From Owenia fusiformis (lineage: Eukaryota; Annelida; Polychaeta; Sabellida; Oweniidae), in contig CAIIXF020000003.1 of assembly GCA_903813345.2 (NCBI GenBank), positions 1 to 39,683 of the forward strand: 39,683 nt of DNA, read 5' to 3'. The number at the start of each line of letters is the position of its first letter. Position 1 is the stretch's first letter. Positions 22,685 to 34,089 of this stretch are shown here, in pieces. The notes under the pieces are model-generated. The model was not told the origin of the DNA. It ran no database searches and was given only the letters and a program-made list of their open reading frames with translations. The translations under genes were made by a program, and so were the position numbers.

Positions 22685-23512
22685 AAATAAGTATGAAAAC
22701 CCTAAAAAATGATTAATTTAAATGGTAATGTGAAATGTTGTATATTAACATGTGTGGTGATCTATGTAGTTTTTCATATTTGATGAATCATAAATTGTAT
22801 TACAGTATATGAATGTAATGTAAAACTGTAAAGTAAAATAAGAAATTTGTGACTTATTGTTTTACTCAGAAAGATTTGTTCATGTCACTACCAAAATTGG
22901 TGGCTATTATTGTAGCGTTTGAAAAATATAAATCTCTGATCAATGTGAATAGTAAATGGTAGTTGTAAAAAAATTATATTTTTCAAAATAAAGTTTATTT
23001 TTCAAAAGTTTAAACACAGTTTGAAATGAGTATGAAAAAATGATGTAAATAATGATGTGGGATTGTTTTTATTATTATTTTTGGTGATCTGTGTTGTCTT
23101 TTATATTTGATTATCCGTTAACTATTACAGTATGATTATGTAATGAAAAGTAAAATAGCAAATAGTAATTTATGACTTATTCTTATACCCTGTAAGAATT
23201 GTTCATGTCACCGGAAAAGTGGTGACATACTTTTATAGTGTTTGAAAAATGTATTGAATGTTTTAAAATTATATTTTTCAAAAGTATGTTTTTTCCAAAA
23301 GTGTAAAAGTTTGAAATGAGAATGATAAACATTGAGAATTGTAAAGAATAGCAATAATGATGTGAGCGCATATTAAATTATTTGTTGTGATCTATGTTGT
23401 CTTTTATATTTGATGAAGTAAAATGTTTAACAGTATGATAATGTAATGTAAATATGTAAACTTATTTAACAAATAGTAATTTGTAAAAAATGTAACTTAT
23501 CATTGAGTAATA
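22685..23512 (+). repeat. ~300-bp satellite, right-arm copies
   Basis: Units start near 22690, 23022 and 23312; the third is cut by the element at 23513. Small dyads occur at ATGTCACTACCAAAATTGGT (about 22883) and ATGTCACCGGAAAAGTGGTG (about 23205). The first two units pair with the left-arm copies; the third lies outside the visible left arm. Confidence 0.85.
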
Positions 23513-24354
23513 TAGACAGGTTCCAATTCAAATAATTCAAGTTTTTGAGGCATTTTTTAGAAAAAGCAACAGACCTATTTTTACTAGATCAGTTTTTCAT
23601 GCTGATAAAGATATTAAAAGATGACAGCTCAACGGGGTGGTCATGACACTAAATTTTGGCATTTTTACCCCCCTAGGAAAATATTCTAGGGGGTACTATG
23701 AAACTAGTTCATAACTCAAAGGATATATGAGCTATTGTTCTGAGTTGTACACCATACATTGCTAGTACAAATATGAATACTATCCTAAAGTTATAGGTTG
23801 ATACCCTTATTGGTCTCAGAAAAATACAAAAAACAGGAAAAAGAAACGCAATTTTTGTCTTGCCAATTTTATATTTGTAGCTTCAAACACAATATGACAG
23901 CTTTAACAGCTCATAGTAGTATTCTAAAAACATTTCCAAGCTATGTGTGGTATTGTAATACATCTACTTTAGTTATGAAGTACTATTTTGTAATTTTAAT
24001 ATGACTTTATAGTGCCCTACCCCTGGAAGATTGAAGAAAGTGGATGTGGTGAATTTTATCATTTTGCAGCATTAAGTTAGAAACGTGTATTGATAGACAC
24101 CAAATCAATAAATTCATACCATCATCAAATGTTAGGTGACATTCTAATTCATTTATTACTAGAATATAGGACTTAAGATATTTTATATGTAAGTTTTCAA
24201 TTTAGTACATGTATCATAATGAAATCTAGTGTAATCACATACTAGAGAGGTTGGCATACAGTCTGGACATTGACATAAAGTCTAAACATTATCATCACCA
24301 ATTGATCTCATTTGAGCAACTAGACTATGGGGGTCATCATGCACAAGTAATGTA

Positions 24355-25260
24355 CAGTAGAACCTGCTAAGTGGAACACCTCTGTAAGTGGAACACCTCC
24401 CAAGTAGAACGCCTTTTCAAAGTCCCGTTTTAAAAACCCATTGACTTTATGTTAATTGAACCTCTGTAAGTGGAACACCTCCAAACTTGAACAGTGAACA
24501 CCCCATATTGAAAAATTAACCTGCTAAGTGGAACACCTCCAAACTTGAACAGTGAACACCCCATATTGAAAAATTAACCTGCTAAGTGGAACAGTCAATT
24601 TCCATAGATTTCAATATTGATATATGTAAACAGAATTAATCTCCTTCAATGATATCTGGGTATGAAAACAGGTTATACTATGATAATTGGCAAATTAGGA
24701 CTTAAATGGATTTTAATGGATAAACCTCCTGTAGAGGTCAACATGTGATGCAACCAATAATTAATTTGATAATCAGCAAATTAGGATTTCATAAGATTAT
24801 CATTCAGAAAATTTGATTAACCTCCTGTAGAACTGGACACGTGATGCTACCACTAATTAATATCCCTTGCTGTTTGTTTCAAACTTCATAAGTAAGATTA
24901 AAAATGTCATTTAAAAACAATTGAATTATTAGCAGTAGGAACAAGTCTTTAAAACTTAATTGCCTAATCTTTGTACCCGAGACTGGCACAATTAGGAGGA
25001 TTAAGAATGCCAGAAAACATTTTTGGCAGAATGAGGAGGATTAAGAATGTCAGATACCTTTTTGAGTAAAATAAATGAATTATTAATGGTATATACCTGC
25101 CCTGTAATGAAGGGAGAATCATATTTCCAATGATACATATAAATCCTATATTTGATCTTGTATGTTCCCTGCGAACCCAAAACCTCCATAAGTGGAACAC
25201 CTTCTAAGTGGAACGCTTTGTGGCAGAACGGAGAGTGTTCCACTTACACAGGTTCTACTG
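24355..25260. mobile_element. pogo/Tigger-like non-autonomous element, complete
   Basis: The ends are CAGTAGAACCTGCTAAGTGG and, inverted, CAGTAGAACCTGTGTAAGTG, flanked by TA at 24353-24354 and 25261-25262 as in Tc1/mariner-pogo elements. Near the left end a 58-bp unit (CTAAGTGGAACACCTCCAAA..ATTGAAAAATTAAC) is tandemly repeated. At about 24985-25060 a ~55-bp unit with AGGAGGATTAAGAATG is repeated twice. The small frames (78-80 codons, minus) are not a transposase. Confidence 0.85.
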
Positions 25261-25262
25261 TA

Positions 25263-26150
25263 TTTACATAATAATGTTATAAAGGAGCATGTAGGTTATC
25301 GCAAACAACTTCAGACAATTCTAACTTGAATTATGAATATTTTCTGACCATAAACATGGGTATATCTTTTAGATCTATTCATTATCTTCAAGAAAAGTAA
25401 ATATAATGATTGAAATCAGACCAGGGAATGGCCCAATCAACATACTTTTTACTAAAAATGTTGACCTAATTTTTACCAAAGATGCAACCTTTAATTATAT
25501 TGTTGAATGCATAATTAGAATATGCTTTGAGACATGTTCTATTTCCTAAGAGGAAAAGTGGATTGCTCCAGGGACTTTAAAGACACCGAATTGTTAACAT
25601 TGTTAAAATGATGGCATTTTTGGTGAAAATGAGGTCAACAACTTTGAAAAAATATATTGATGGGTTGATTGCTAGTGAAATATCTCTGAGTCCGATTGAC
25701 TTAATTATCCCTGTATACCTGTCTTCATGGTCAGAAAATAGTCATAATCAAAGATATAACTGTCTGAAATTGTTTTTGATTACTTACCTGAACCTTTCCA
25801 AGTGACAAAATTATTTCCACCAAATTTTTGACATGTCTTCAAATACAATAATATTTTCTTCATAAGATAGAGTGTCTCTTGTAAACTTTATTGATTGACC
25901 TGAGATCGTACCACATCTTTATGACATAGAAGCAAAATAGCCATATTGAACTTTAATGATGTTTGTTTAATTGTTGTTTGCCACTTTTCGACAATTGTCA
26001 AAATTTGGGGGTTTTGGGGGAGGGGTACAATTAGGTTAAAAAATTCACCTGATTCAGACTATCCTTAAATGAGCACTGATTCACCCGAGAGCATAACTTT
26101 TTCAAAACATGTAAGTGTTATTTTTGGACCACTCACATTAATGTTTCGTC
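25263..26150. other. Interior of 4.0-kb element, no gene recognised
   Basis: AT-rich. A 65-codon + frame at 25608-25805 has no supporting context. I see nothing else. Confidence 0.4.
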
Positions 26151-26160
26151 TAATTTTCCC

Positions 26161-26508
26161 TCAGAGTTTCATCATCATTGTCCAAATCTTAGGCCATATT
26201 TGTTGAGATATATGAATGTTCATTATTAAAATCTTGCCTTCCTTTGCAGTTGGAAAAGATTCGGCATTAGGTGTTATAAGTCCCAGAGCACGATAAATAA
26301 ATAAAAATAACAACAAAATGACATAGAACTGATAGGCGTTTTCTCTTGTGCGTGTCAGCCATGGTCTACCAAATTGCTTTTCAGTAGGAAGAAACTCATT
26401 TTTCAGTTTCCATTTTAATTTCCTGAAAAATAGAGCGATCATCTCAGGATTTTTTCTATGATCTATGTGTCGCCCTAGCAACTTCTGTTTTAGAGAACAA
26501 TAGAAAAT
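26161..26508 (-). pseudogene. Possible remnant coding exon inside the 4.0-kb element
   Basis: The minus strand is open for about 115 codons, from roughly 26508 to 26161. It reads FYCSLKQKLLGRHIDHRKNP, later WKLKNEFLPTEKQFGRPWL and one hydrophobic stretch (FYVILLLFLFIYRALGLI). TAAAACAG just upstream could be an acceptor, and no ATG begins the frame. The mixed charged and aromatic composition looks protein-like at first and then degrades near its end. Since it lies inside an inverted-repeat element it may be a leftover of that element's own gene. I cannot assign a family; chance is a serious alternative at this length. Confidence 0.22.
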
Positions 26509-27517
26509 ATTACTTTACCATAATTTTAATCATCCCACATTGTAGACATATTTAGAATTAAAAATATGAGGAGAATGAAAAAACCTCTTAAAACACATTC
26601 CTTAGGAAACAAATAGTGTCGTATTCTTGTTACTATGGCAACAGAGTTTTTTCTTTTTGTCATTTTTGTCATACAGATTACCTATCATACCAGGACCAAA
26701 TCCTGAAAGTTTGAATTCAGTATCTTCATTAGTATCTTAGATATATAGGTTTCTTATAGTATCCCCTGCAGATTTTATCGGAGTATAAGGAAAATGCTCT
26801 GAAGAGGGTTGCCCAAGGATGCCACTTAACAGTATTTTTGAGGTCCCAACCCTCTATTCATGGGAATACTTAACCATTGTAAAGCTTCTCATGGTTAACT
26901 GACAGAATTGATTGTATCTTCAACTAAGAACACAATAAAATGTTATAAAACCAGAAGAAAACCACACCAACTTTCTTCTATTTACCAGGGGTAGGGCACT
27001 ATAAAGTCATATTAAAATTACAAAATAGTACTTCATCACTATAATAGATGTATTACAATATCACACATAGCTTGGGAATGTTGTTAGAATACTACTTTGA
27101 GCTGTTTAAGTTATCATATTTTGCTTGAAGCTACAAATATAAAATAAGCAAGAAAAAAATGACAAAAATTGCATATTTTTTTCTAATTAATTGTATTTTT
27201 CCGAAACCAACAAAGATATCAACCTATAACTTTAGGGTAGTATTCATATCTGTACTAAGAATGTATGCTGTAGAACTCGGAACAATAGTTTATATATCCT
27301 TTGAGTTATGAACTAGTTTCATAGTACCCCCTAGAATATTTTCCTAGGGGGGTAAAAACGCTAAAATTCATTGTCGTGACCACCCCGTTGAGCTGTCATC
27401 TTTTAATATCTTTATCAGCATGAAAAACTGATCCAGAAGAAATAGGTCTGTTGCTTTTTCTAAAAAATGCCTCAAAAACCCTTTCCCTTGAGATATTCTG
27501 AAATTGGAACCTGTCTA

Positions 27518-29090
27518 ATAGTAAAAATGGTAATTGTTTCCCAAATAATCCTATTAAAAGTAAAAAGGTATCAGTATGTTTGATTTGAAAAATTATTGAA
27601 AATGTATGATAGTATATTAAATGTTGTGTTGAACTGTTCAATTTGACCATTTTATTGTATAGTTGATGAATTATAATTTGTTTTGCAATAAAATAATGTA
27701 AAAATATTTATTTGTGAAGAAGTATACCTGTGATCAAAAGCATCTTGTAAAATGTTACTCAAACCCAAAGTTATTCTTTGTTTTATGCCAACAGAAGTTG
27801 TTAATAGTATTATAGCCTGTTTATGTCACATTTAAAAGTGATGACATATTGTTATACCCTCCTAGGCATACTGTTGACTCCATTAGTGTGATATCAACAA
27901 GACTGAATGATTTCTTGTTATCCCACCAAATAAAATTTGAGGGGGATATAGAGAACTGCTAGAATCTACAACTAATTTTTATGTTGTGAGTGCCGGTTGG
28001 GAGTTTTAATTTTTTTCTCTAAACTGTATTGTAATGACTTCAGTATGAATGCTCTTTCTCTTGGTATTACTAGTATGGTGTTGGATTATGATATAGATAC
28101 TTTAATGGTGGGGAGGGGGTGTTTGGCACTGTTTCTTTTCATGTTGGGCATTGGAAAGGGATAGTTTTGGCTTGGTTTGATTTCTTTATGATGGTATACT
28201 CTTAGTCTTAAATTTTGTCAGTCTATCCATCCGTTTGTTTATTGGAACGGTCTATTGCATATGTATTTTAAATTTCATTTAAAAAGGTACACAATGTAAG
28301 GTGAGTATACTGAAATCAGGATTTGGACCTCATTGGAACCTTTTAAGGTGGATCCCAGCTATGGTATATGAGTACTGACTTGAAGTTTAAATTTTTTCTT
28401 CAGAATGATTTGTCTCTTGGTATTTGAATGGGCGGGAGGAGGTGTTTGGCACTGTTTTTTACTGTTGGATATTGGATGGGATAGTTTTGGCTTGGTTTGT
28501 TTCCTTATGATGGTATACTCTTAGTCTTAGTTTTTTGTCCCTTGCTGTCTGGGTCTTAAACTTACATTTTAATTCGCTCACTGAGCTTTTGGAATCACTC
28601 ACTTGTCCTTCTGTCCATTTGTCAGTCTGTCTGTCCCTCTGTAAAACCTCTGTCAATAGGATTCCTGTTTAAAGTTATTTTTATTCAACATCAATTCAGA
28701 TGGTTCAAAAGCTTGCCTATTTTAAAAATGGCCACAATTTTTATCTTGCAAAATCCACCTTTAGACCAATTTGTTTTAAATCTTCTGTCAATAGGATGAC
28801 ACCATCAATCTAGCAATTATCATAGCTTATTTGATGTACCAATATGTGGCAGGGTTTATTGGAAAGGTTTATTTCATATGTATTTCATATTTCATTTAAA
28901 AAGGACACAGGGTAAGTGATGTAAGGTGAGTATACTGGAATCAAGGATCTACACCTTGTTGGAACCTTCTAAGCTGGATCCCAGCTAAGGTATTATGTTT
29001 CGGAAATAGGAATCGAAACCAGCCATAGTTTTTACCTGATGACCATTGTGAATTATGGTGTTTTATAGATGATGGTGATTGGGTATGTTT
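27518..29090 (+). repeat. Higher-order repeat module, copy A
   Basis: This aligns in direct orientation with 31255-32500: shared GTTTCCCAAATAAT, CTGTTGACTCCATTAGTGTG, ATATCAACAAGACT, CACTCACTTG, GTCTGTCTGTC, CCAATATGTGGCAGGGTTTA and ACCTGATGACCATTGTGAAT. It also has an internal ~360-bp tandem duplication (GGTGTTTGGCACTGTTT near 28120 and 28440). It is non-coding. Confidence 0.8.
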
Positions 29091-29690
29091 GACACTCTTC
29101 TACTGTTTGACATTGATTTGGGATAAATGGGGTTTCCTTTCCTTATTGTGCATACTTGGATATTTCCTTTTTATGTGCATTGTAGCCACTATTCAATTGT
29201 GTATGCATTTCATTTTAAAAGGGTATAAGGATGTTAGGTGAGTATTTCAGTGACTGAGTAATTTTTTTTCAGATTGGACATTGAATTTGGATAGTTTTGG
29301 TTTGTTTTCCTTCTGACATTCAATTAAAAGGGTACAAGGTAAGTGATGAAAGATTGAAAGTCTGGATTTGGAATTTACAAAAAGGGATATTCAATTATAT
29401 GTCATGATATTAAAGTATTGGTAGGGAAATAGTGAACTAAATTAAACATAATATATCTTTTATATATTGATTGTTTCAGTAAAAAATTGTTTTTAGCGCA
29501 ATAGTCTTTTTGATAAGAATGTCCTTATATCTGTCAGTATTAGAGTTATACAAAAAATTTTTTGTTTCATTTAAAAAATATTTATAAAATAAATACCCCT
29601 AAAATACATAAACTTAATGTGTTCCTTTAATTTTATTTTGTGTGCCTTTAATTTTATTTTATATTATTTTAAGATAATTATTTGAAATAA
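29091..29690. repeat. Decayed module tail and fragment of left-arm sequence
   Basis: Position 29091-29400 is a degenerate further copy of the TTGGATAGTTTTGG..AAGGGTACAAGGTAAGTGAT text. Position 29510-29690 is the complement of left-arm 640-790 (TTTAATTTTATTTT, CATAAACTTAATGTG, TCTGTCAGTATTAGAGTTAT). No gene. Confidence 0.6.
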
Positions 29691-29845
29691 TTATAAAAAC
29701 CCTTAAAATGATTAATGTATCGTAAATGGTAATGTGAAATGTTGCATATTAACCCGTGTGGTGATCTATGTAGTTTTTCATATTTGATGAATCATAAATT
29801 ATATACGAATGTAATGTAAAACTGTAAAGTAATATAATGAAGGAA
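29690..29845 (+). repeat. ~300-bp satellite fragment
   Basis: GTGATCTATGTAGTTTTTCA and TTTGATGAATCATAAATT are preserved; it is cut at about 29840. Confidence 0.75.
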
Positions 29846-30226
29846 GATGTGCATTTCTAAGAGTTTGGACAAACATAGGCTGAGATAGGGGTCATTTAGT
29901 TCAGCAAGATATCATCATATTTCAATGAAGGCCATTGGTTTCTCTTAAACTCACAAAATACCAAAAAAAAACACTATGACCCGAATTGGTTGCAAACTAA
30001 ATAATTTCACAATATGACACAAATGGTTTATCTCATCAAATGTGCAAATATAGAGTTTGGAATCGATTCAGGTCATACTTTAAATTAAAAGATTATACAT
30101 TTTCTTGTACAAAATGGCTATAGAAAAAATGCTCCAAAAGCAACTTTTACACTTGTCAAATATCATACAACTTTGTAAATCCAAAGATTATACTACTACA
30201 TTGCATTATTTAGTAACATATTTGGA
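29846..30226. other. Unique stretch, no gene seen
   Basis: No splice-supported ORF. The 76-codon frame from 30105 runs into the mini-transposon and is not supported. Confidence 0.4.
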
Positions 30227-30661
30227 TACTGTAGATTGGGTTAATTTGGCGCTACTTAATTTGGCGATTTTGCCATTTTTGGCATATTGGCGGCTATTAA
30301 ATTTGGCGGATATGCCAAAAAATTTTTTTAATTAACTTACGCGCTGTGTGTAAATTACCATGTAAATGGGCATGTTTGGCTATGTTCATTTTTTCTTTTG
30401 AGGACCACTGGCGATATTCACCACGTTTGTACATTTTTGTGAGATCATCCTTTACATTTTGCACCTCGATCGATGCTGCTACTATGCCACGCTTTTCCTT
30501 TCTAGTTTTTCCGGAACTGACCTTAATACACTGGACGAAATAACCTAGATAATTCCTGGGGATTCATTCTAAATTTTGGCGAAGATTTATATTGGCGAAT
30601 TTTTCAATTTCGCCAAATTCGCCAAATTAAAGCGTGCGCCAAATTAACCCAATCTACAGTA
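30227..30661. mobile_element. TACTGTAGATTGGG-ended mini-transposon
   Basis: The ends are TACTGTAGATTGGGTTAATT and its exact complement, giving 435 bp. The interior has repeated TTTGGCG blocks, and CTGGACGAAAT recalls the CGTCCAGTG of the elements at 1402 and 22044, so all appear to be one family. There is no transposase. Confidence 0.8.
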
Positions 30662-30895
30662 AGATGTAGAGATGCCTAGGATTCAAATGGATTTTGACAG
30701 ACAAGAAAAGACTTCCTGGTTTTAGCAACATGGTTGAATAATAACCCTAATGACCCTAATAACTGGCATTACAGTGTTGAGTATAAGTCAATGAGATACT
30801 AGTATACGAATAGATGTAATAATAAAAGCAGTTTATTCATTTTCAAAAGTCAGATGAATTAATTTCTTTTCATGGAGAGATCATAATGGAATCTG
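30662..30895. other. Short unique stretch, nothing recognised
   Basis: AT-rich, with no ORF or repeat that I recognise. Confidence 0.4.
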
Positions 30896-31260
30896 CCCTA
30901 CTTCATTTATGACTTATTATAATACTCTGAAAGATTTTTTCAATATCACCACCAAAAGTGATGCCATATTATTGTAGTGTTTTAAAAATATAAACCTCTG
31001 ATCAAATTGAATAGTTAATGATACTTGTAAAATCATATTTTTCAAAGTGTAAATTACAGTTTGAAATGAGTTTGAAAAAACATTAAGAAATGTAATCTTG
31101 TAAATAAAGATAGTTTATATTATATTATTTGTGGTTATCTATGTTTTTTATTTGATGCAGTAAAATGTATAACAGTATGATAATGTAATATAAAAATGTA
31201 AAGTTATTTAACAAATAGTAATCTGTGAAAAAATGTAACTTTTATCATTGAGATATAGTA
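30896..31260 (+). repeat. ~300-bp satellite copy carrying the empty site
   Basis: It includes the dyad ATCACCACCAAAAGTGATGC and CAGTTTGAAATGAGTTTGAA. Its end, ATCATTGAGATATAGTAAAA near 31245, corresponds to the sequence interrupted by the 4.0-kb element at 23513. Confidence 0.75.
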
Positions 31261-32500
31261 AAATTTTTTATTGTTTCCCAAATAATGCTGTAAAAAGTAT
31301 AAAGGTGATTTGAAAAATTTTTGAAAATGTACAATAATATATTAAATTTTGTGTTGAACTGTTGAACTGTTGACCATTTTATTGTATAATAGATGAATTA
31401 TAATCTGTTTTGCAATAAATTAGTGTAAAAATATTTATTTGTAAAAAGTATACATGTGATCAAAAGCATCTTGTAGAATGATACTCTAACCCAAAGTAAT
31501 TCTTTGTTTTATGCTAACAGAAGTTGTTGTTATATAGTATTATAGCCTGTTTATGTCACCTATAAAAGTGATGACATATTGTTATACCCTCCTAGGCACA
31601 CTGTTGACTCCATTAGTGTGATATCAACAAGACTAAATGATTTCTTGTTATCCCACCAAATGAAATTTGAGGGGGATATAGAGAACTGCTAGAATCTACA
31701 ACTATTTTTTATGTTATGAGTACTGGCTGGACGTTTTTTTCTCCAAAGTGTATTGTAATGACTTCAGTATAAATGATTTGTCTCTTGGTATTACTAGTAT
31801 GGTGTTGGATTATGATATCGATACTTGAATGGTGGGGAGGGGGTGTTTGTCTCGGTTTCTTTTCATGTTGGACATTGGGATAATTTTGGCTTGGTTTGTT
31901 TTCCTTATGATGGTATACTCTTAGTCTTAAATTTTTCTCCCTTCCTGTCTGGGTCTCAAACTTACATTTTTATAAGCTCACGTGGTAAGCTTTGGCAATC
32001 ACTCACTTGACCATCTGTCCGTCCATAAGTCTGTCTGTTCATCTGTCTGTAAAACTTCTGTTAATAGGATTCCTGTTTTAAGTTATTATTGTTCAACATT
32101 AATCCAGAAAACCCTCTATAACTGCAGATTCAAAACTCACCCTTTTTGCAAAATGGCCACTATGTTAATCTTGTAAAGTTCACCAATAGACCAATTTGGT
32201 TTAAATTTTCTGTCAATACGATGACATCAATCTAACAATCATCATAGCTTATTTGATGTACCAATATGTGGCAGGGTTTATTGGAAAGGTCTATTACATG
32301 TGAAGTTCATATTTCATTTAAAAAAGGGTACAAGGTAAGTGATGTAAGGTGAGTATACTGAGATGAGGATCTGGACCTTATTGGAATCTTTTAATATGCA
32401 TTCCAGCTATGGTATAATAATTGAGAAATAGGAATAGCCATAGTTTTTTTTACCTGATGACCATTGTGAATTATGGTATTTTATAGATGATGGCAATTGA
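31255..32500 (+). repeat. Higher-order repeat module, copy B
   Basis: Direct copy of 27518-29090, without the internal ~360-bp duplication. Small + frames at 31825-32176 are shared with copy A only as decayed text and are not genes. Confidence 0.8.
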
Positions 32501-32589
32501 GTACGGCTTTGTGAATGTTTGAATTGCCTATGGGCTTCAAAACTTTATTTTATCTATCTCACATCATTTGAGTTTGAATACAGCAGTTT

Positions 32590-32960
32590 GATATCCAGCA
32601 GTGCAATATCAACAAGACTGATTGATTCTCTTGTTATCCAACCAAATGAAGTTTGAGGAGAATATAGAGAACTGATGGTATACTCTTATTCATAATTTTT
32701 TGTCTCTTCCTGTCTGGGTCTTAAACTTACTTTTTATTAGGTCACATGGTCCAATCACTCACTTGTACATCTGTCCGTTCGTCAGTCTGTCTGTCTGTCT
32801 GTCGTCTATAAAACCTCTGTTGATAGGATTCCTGTTTTAATAGCATCAATACAGAAAACCTCCTCTGACTCATGGTTCAAAAGGCACTATTCAAAAGGTA
32901 CCCTAATTTCAAAATGGCCAACATTTTTATCTTTGAAAATCCACTTTAGACCAATTTGTT
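32590..32960 (+). repeat. Higher-order repeat module, partial copy C
   Basis: It starts AATATCAACAAGACTGATTG and runs through TGTCTGGGTCTTAAACTTAC and GTCTGTCTGTCTGTCTGTC (a short microsatellite near 32786-32805) to TTTAGACCAATTTGTTTTAA. Both ends are incomplete. Confidence 0.75.
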
Positions 32961-32984
32961 TTAAATATTCAGTTGATATTGAGA

Positions 32985-34085
32985 GTCCTTAGTACTTTGT
33001 GTATGTTATTATGTCACCACCAAAAGTAGTGACATATACATAAATATATACCCGCGATCAATGTTAATAGTTTTGATAGTTTGGAAGTTATATTTTTCTA
33101 TGTAATGATTATATTTCAAAAGTAAATGCAGTTTGAAATGAATATGAAAACACATTAAGAAATGATTAATGTAAATGATAATGTTAAATTGTGTGTTTGT
33201 GTATTAATTGTGTATTAACATGTTTAGTCATCTATGTTGTTTTTTTATATTTGATGAATTGTATTACAGTATAATAATGTAATGTAAAAAAATAATTGAT
33301 AAAAATATATTGTTTTTCAAAGAAAATTGTTACCATTCAAAGGATGGAGATTGTATCAACGAATATATCTTGTAAGGTTTATTCATGTCATCACCAAAAG
33401 GGGTAACATATATATGTAATAGATTTGTAGCTCTGATCAATGTGAATAGTCATGGTAGTTGTAAAGTTGTATTTTTCAAAGGAATGATTATTTTTTACAA
33501 GTGTAAATGCAGTTTCAAATGAGTATGAAAACACATTTAGAATTGATTAATGTGAATAATAATGTGACATTTTGTATATTAACTTGTTCAATCTTCTAGG
33601 TTTATTTTCATTTGATGAATCGCAAATGGTATTACAATATAATATAAATTTAAGTACAGAACAAAAATGATATATGTATATAACTTAAAACCGTAAGCGA
33701 TATTAACAAAGCAAATATAGAGAATATATTATATATATATATTACCTTGTAAAACTATTGAATAATATATAATATGTCATAATGCAATTCTATTATCAGT
33801 TCTTTGAAAATGTCAAATAATGAAACTTGTAATGGCTATGTTTTGTCTTTGTATCCTTTATTTTCTTTGATAAATTTATAATATATAGTACTAATAATGT
33901 GAAAAATATTTACCTTTGATCAATGTGAATAATCATGTTAATTGTACATATTTTTGAAAGAATGGTTATTTTTCAGAAATGTAATCAATTAATGATGTGA
34001 GATTGTGTATATTTTATTATAAGCGGTGATCTATGTACGGTAGTCTATTTGATGAAACATAGACTGTACTACTATATTGTATTGT
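32985..34085 (+). repeat. ~300-bp satellite, three further diverged copies
   Basis: Copies lie near 32990-33300, 33360-33680 and 33890-34085. The first two keep a TCACCACCAAAAG..TGACAT-like dyad and GATCAATGT..AATAGT. The third is shorter and the most diverged. Between them is an AT microsatellite (ATATATATAT near 33730). Confidence 0.75.
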
Positions 34086-34089
34086 GATT

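Larger units (their letters stand above)
13197..23312. repeat. Right arm of giant imperfect inverted repeat
   Basis: This is the reverse-complement partner of 1-8332. It is longer because it carries two private insertions (13621-14702 and 20206-21198) and a longer ~148-bp satellite array. It lacks about 590 bp found in the left arm at 722-1317 and about 270 bp found near 7725-8000. The spacer between the arms is about 4.86 kb and includes the scaffold gap. Confidence 0.93.
23513..27517. mobile_element. 4.0-kb element with ~540-bp terminal inverted repeats
   Basis: It begins TAGACAGGTTCCAATT and ends with the complement. Homology between ends runs about 23513-24052 against 26962-27517, including CAACGGGGTGGTC, CCCCCCTAGGAAAATATTCT and GTGCCCTACCCCTGG. 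The satellite it interrupts is found uninterrupted near 31240-31275, so the limits are well placed. ATA flanks both ends, a possible 3-bp target duplication. The interior contains a nested pogo-like element and one minus-strand ORF but no recognisable transposase. The superfamily is not identified. Confidence 0.8.

Noticed and set aside
29025-29060. CTGATGA motif suggesting a hammerhead ribozyme in the repeat module
   Set aside because: CCTGATGACCATTGTGAATT has a possible stem, but no GAAA and no cleavage-site strand in the right place.
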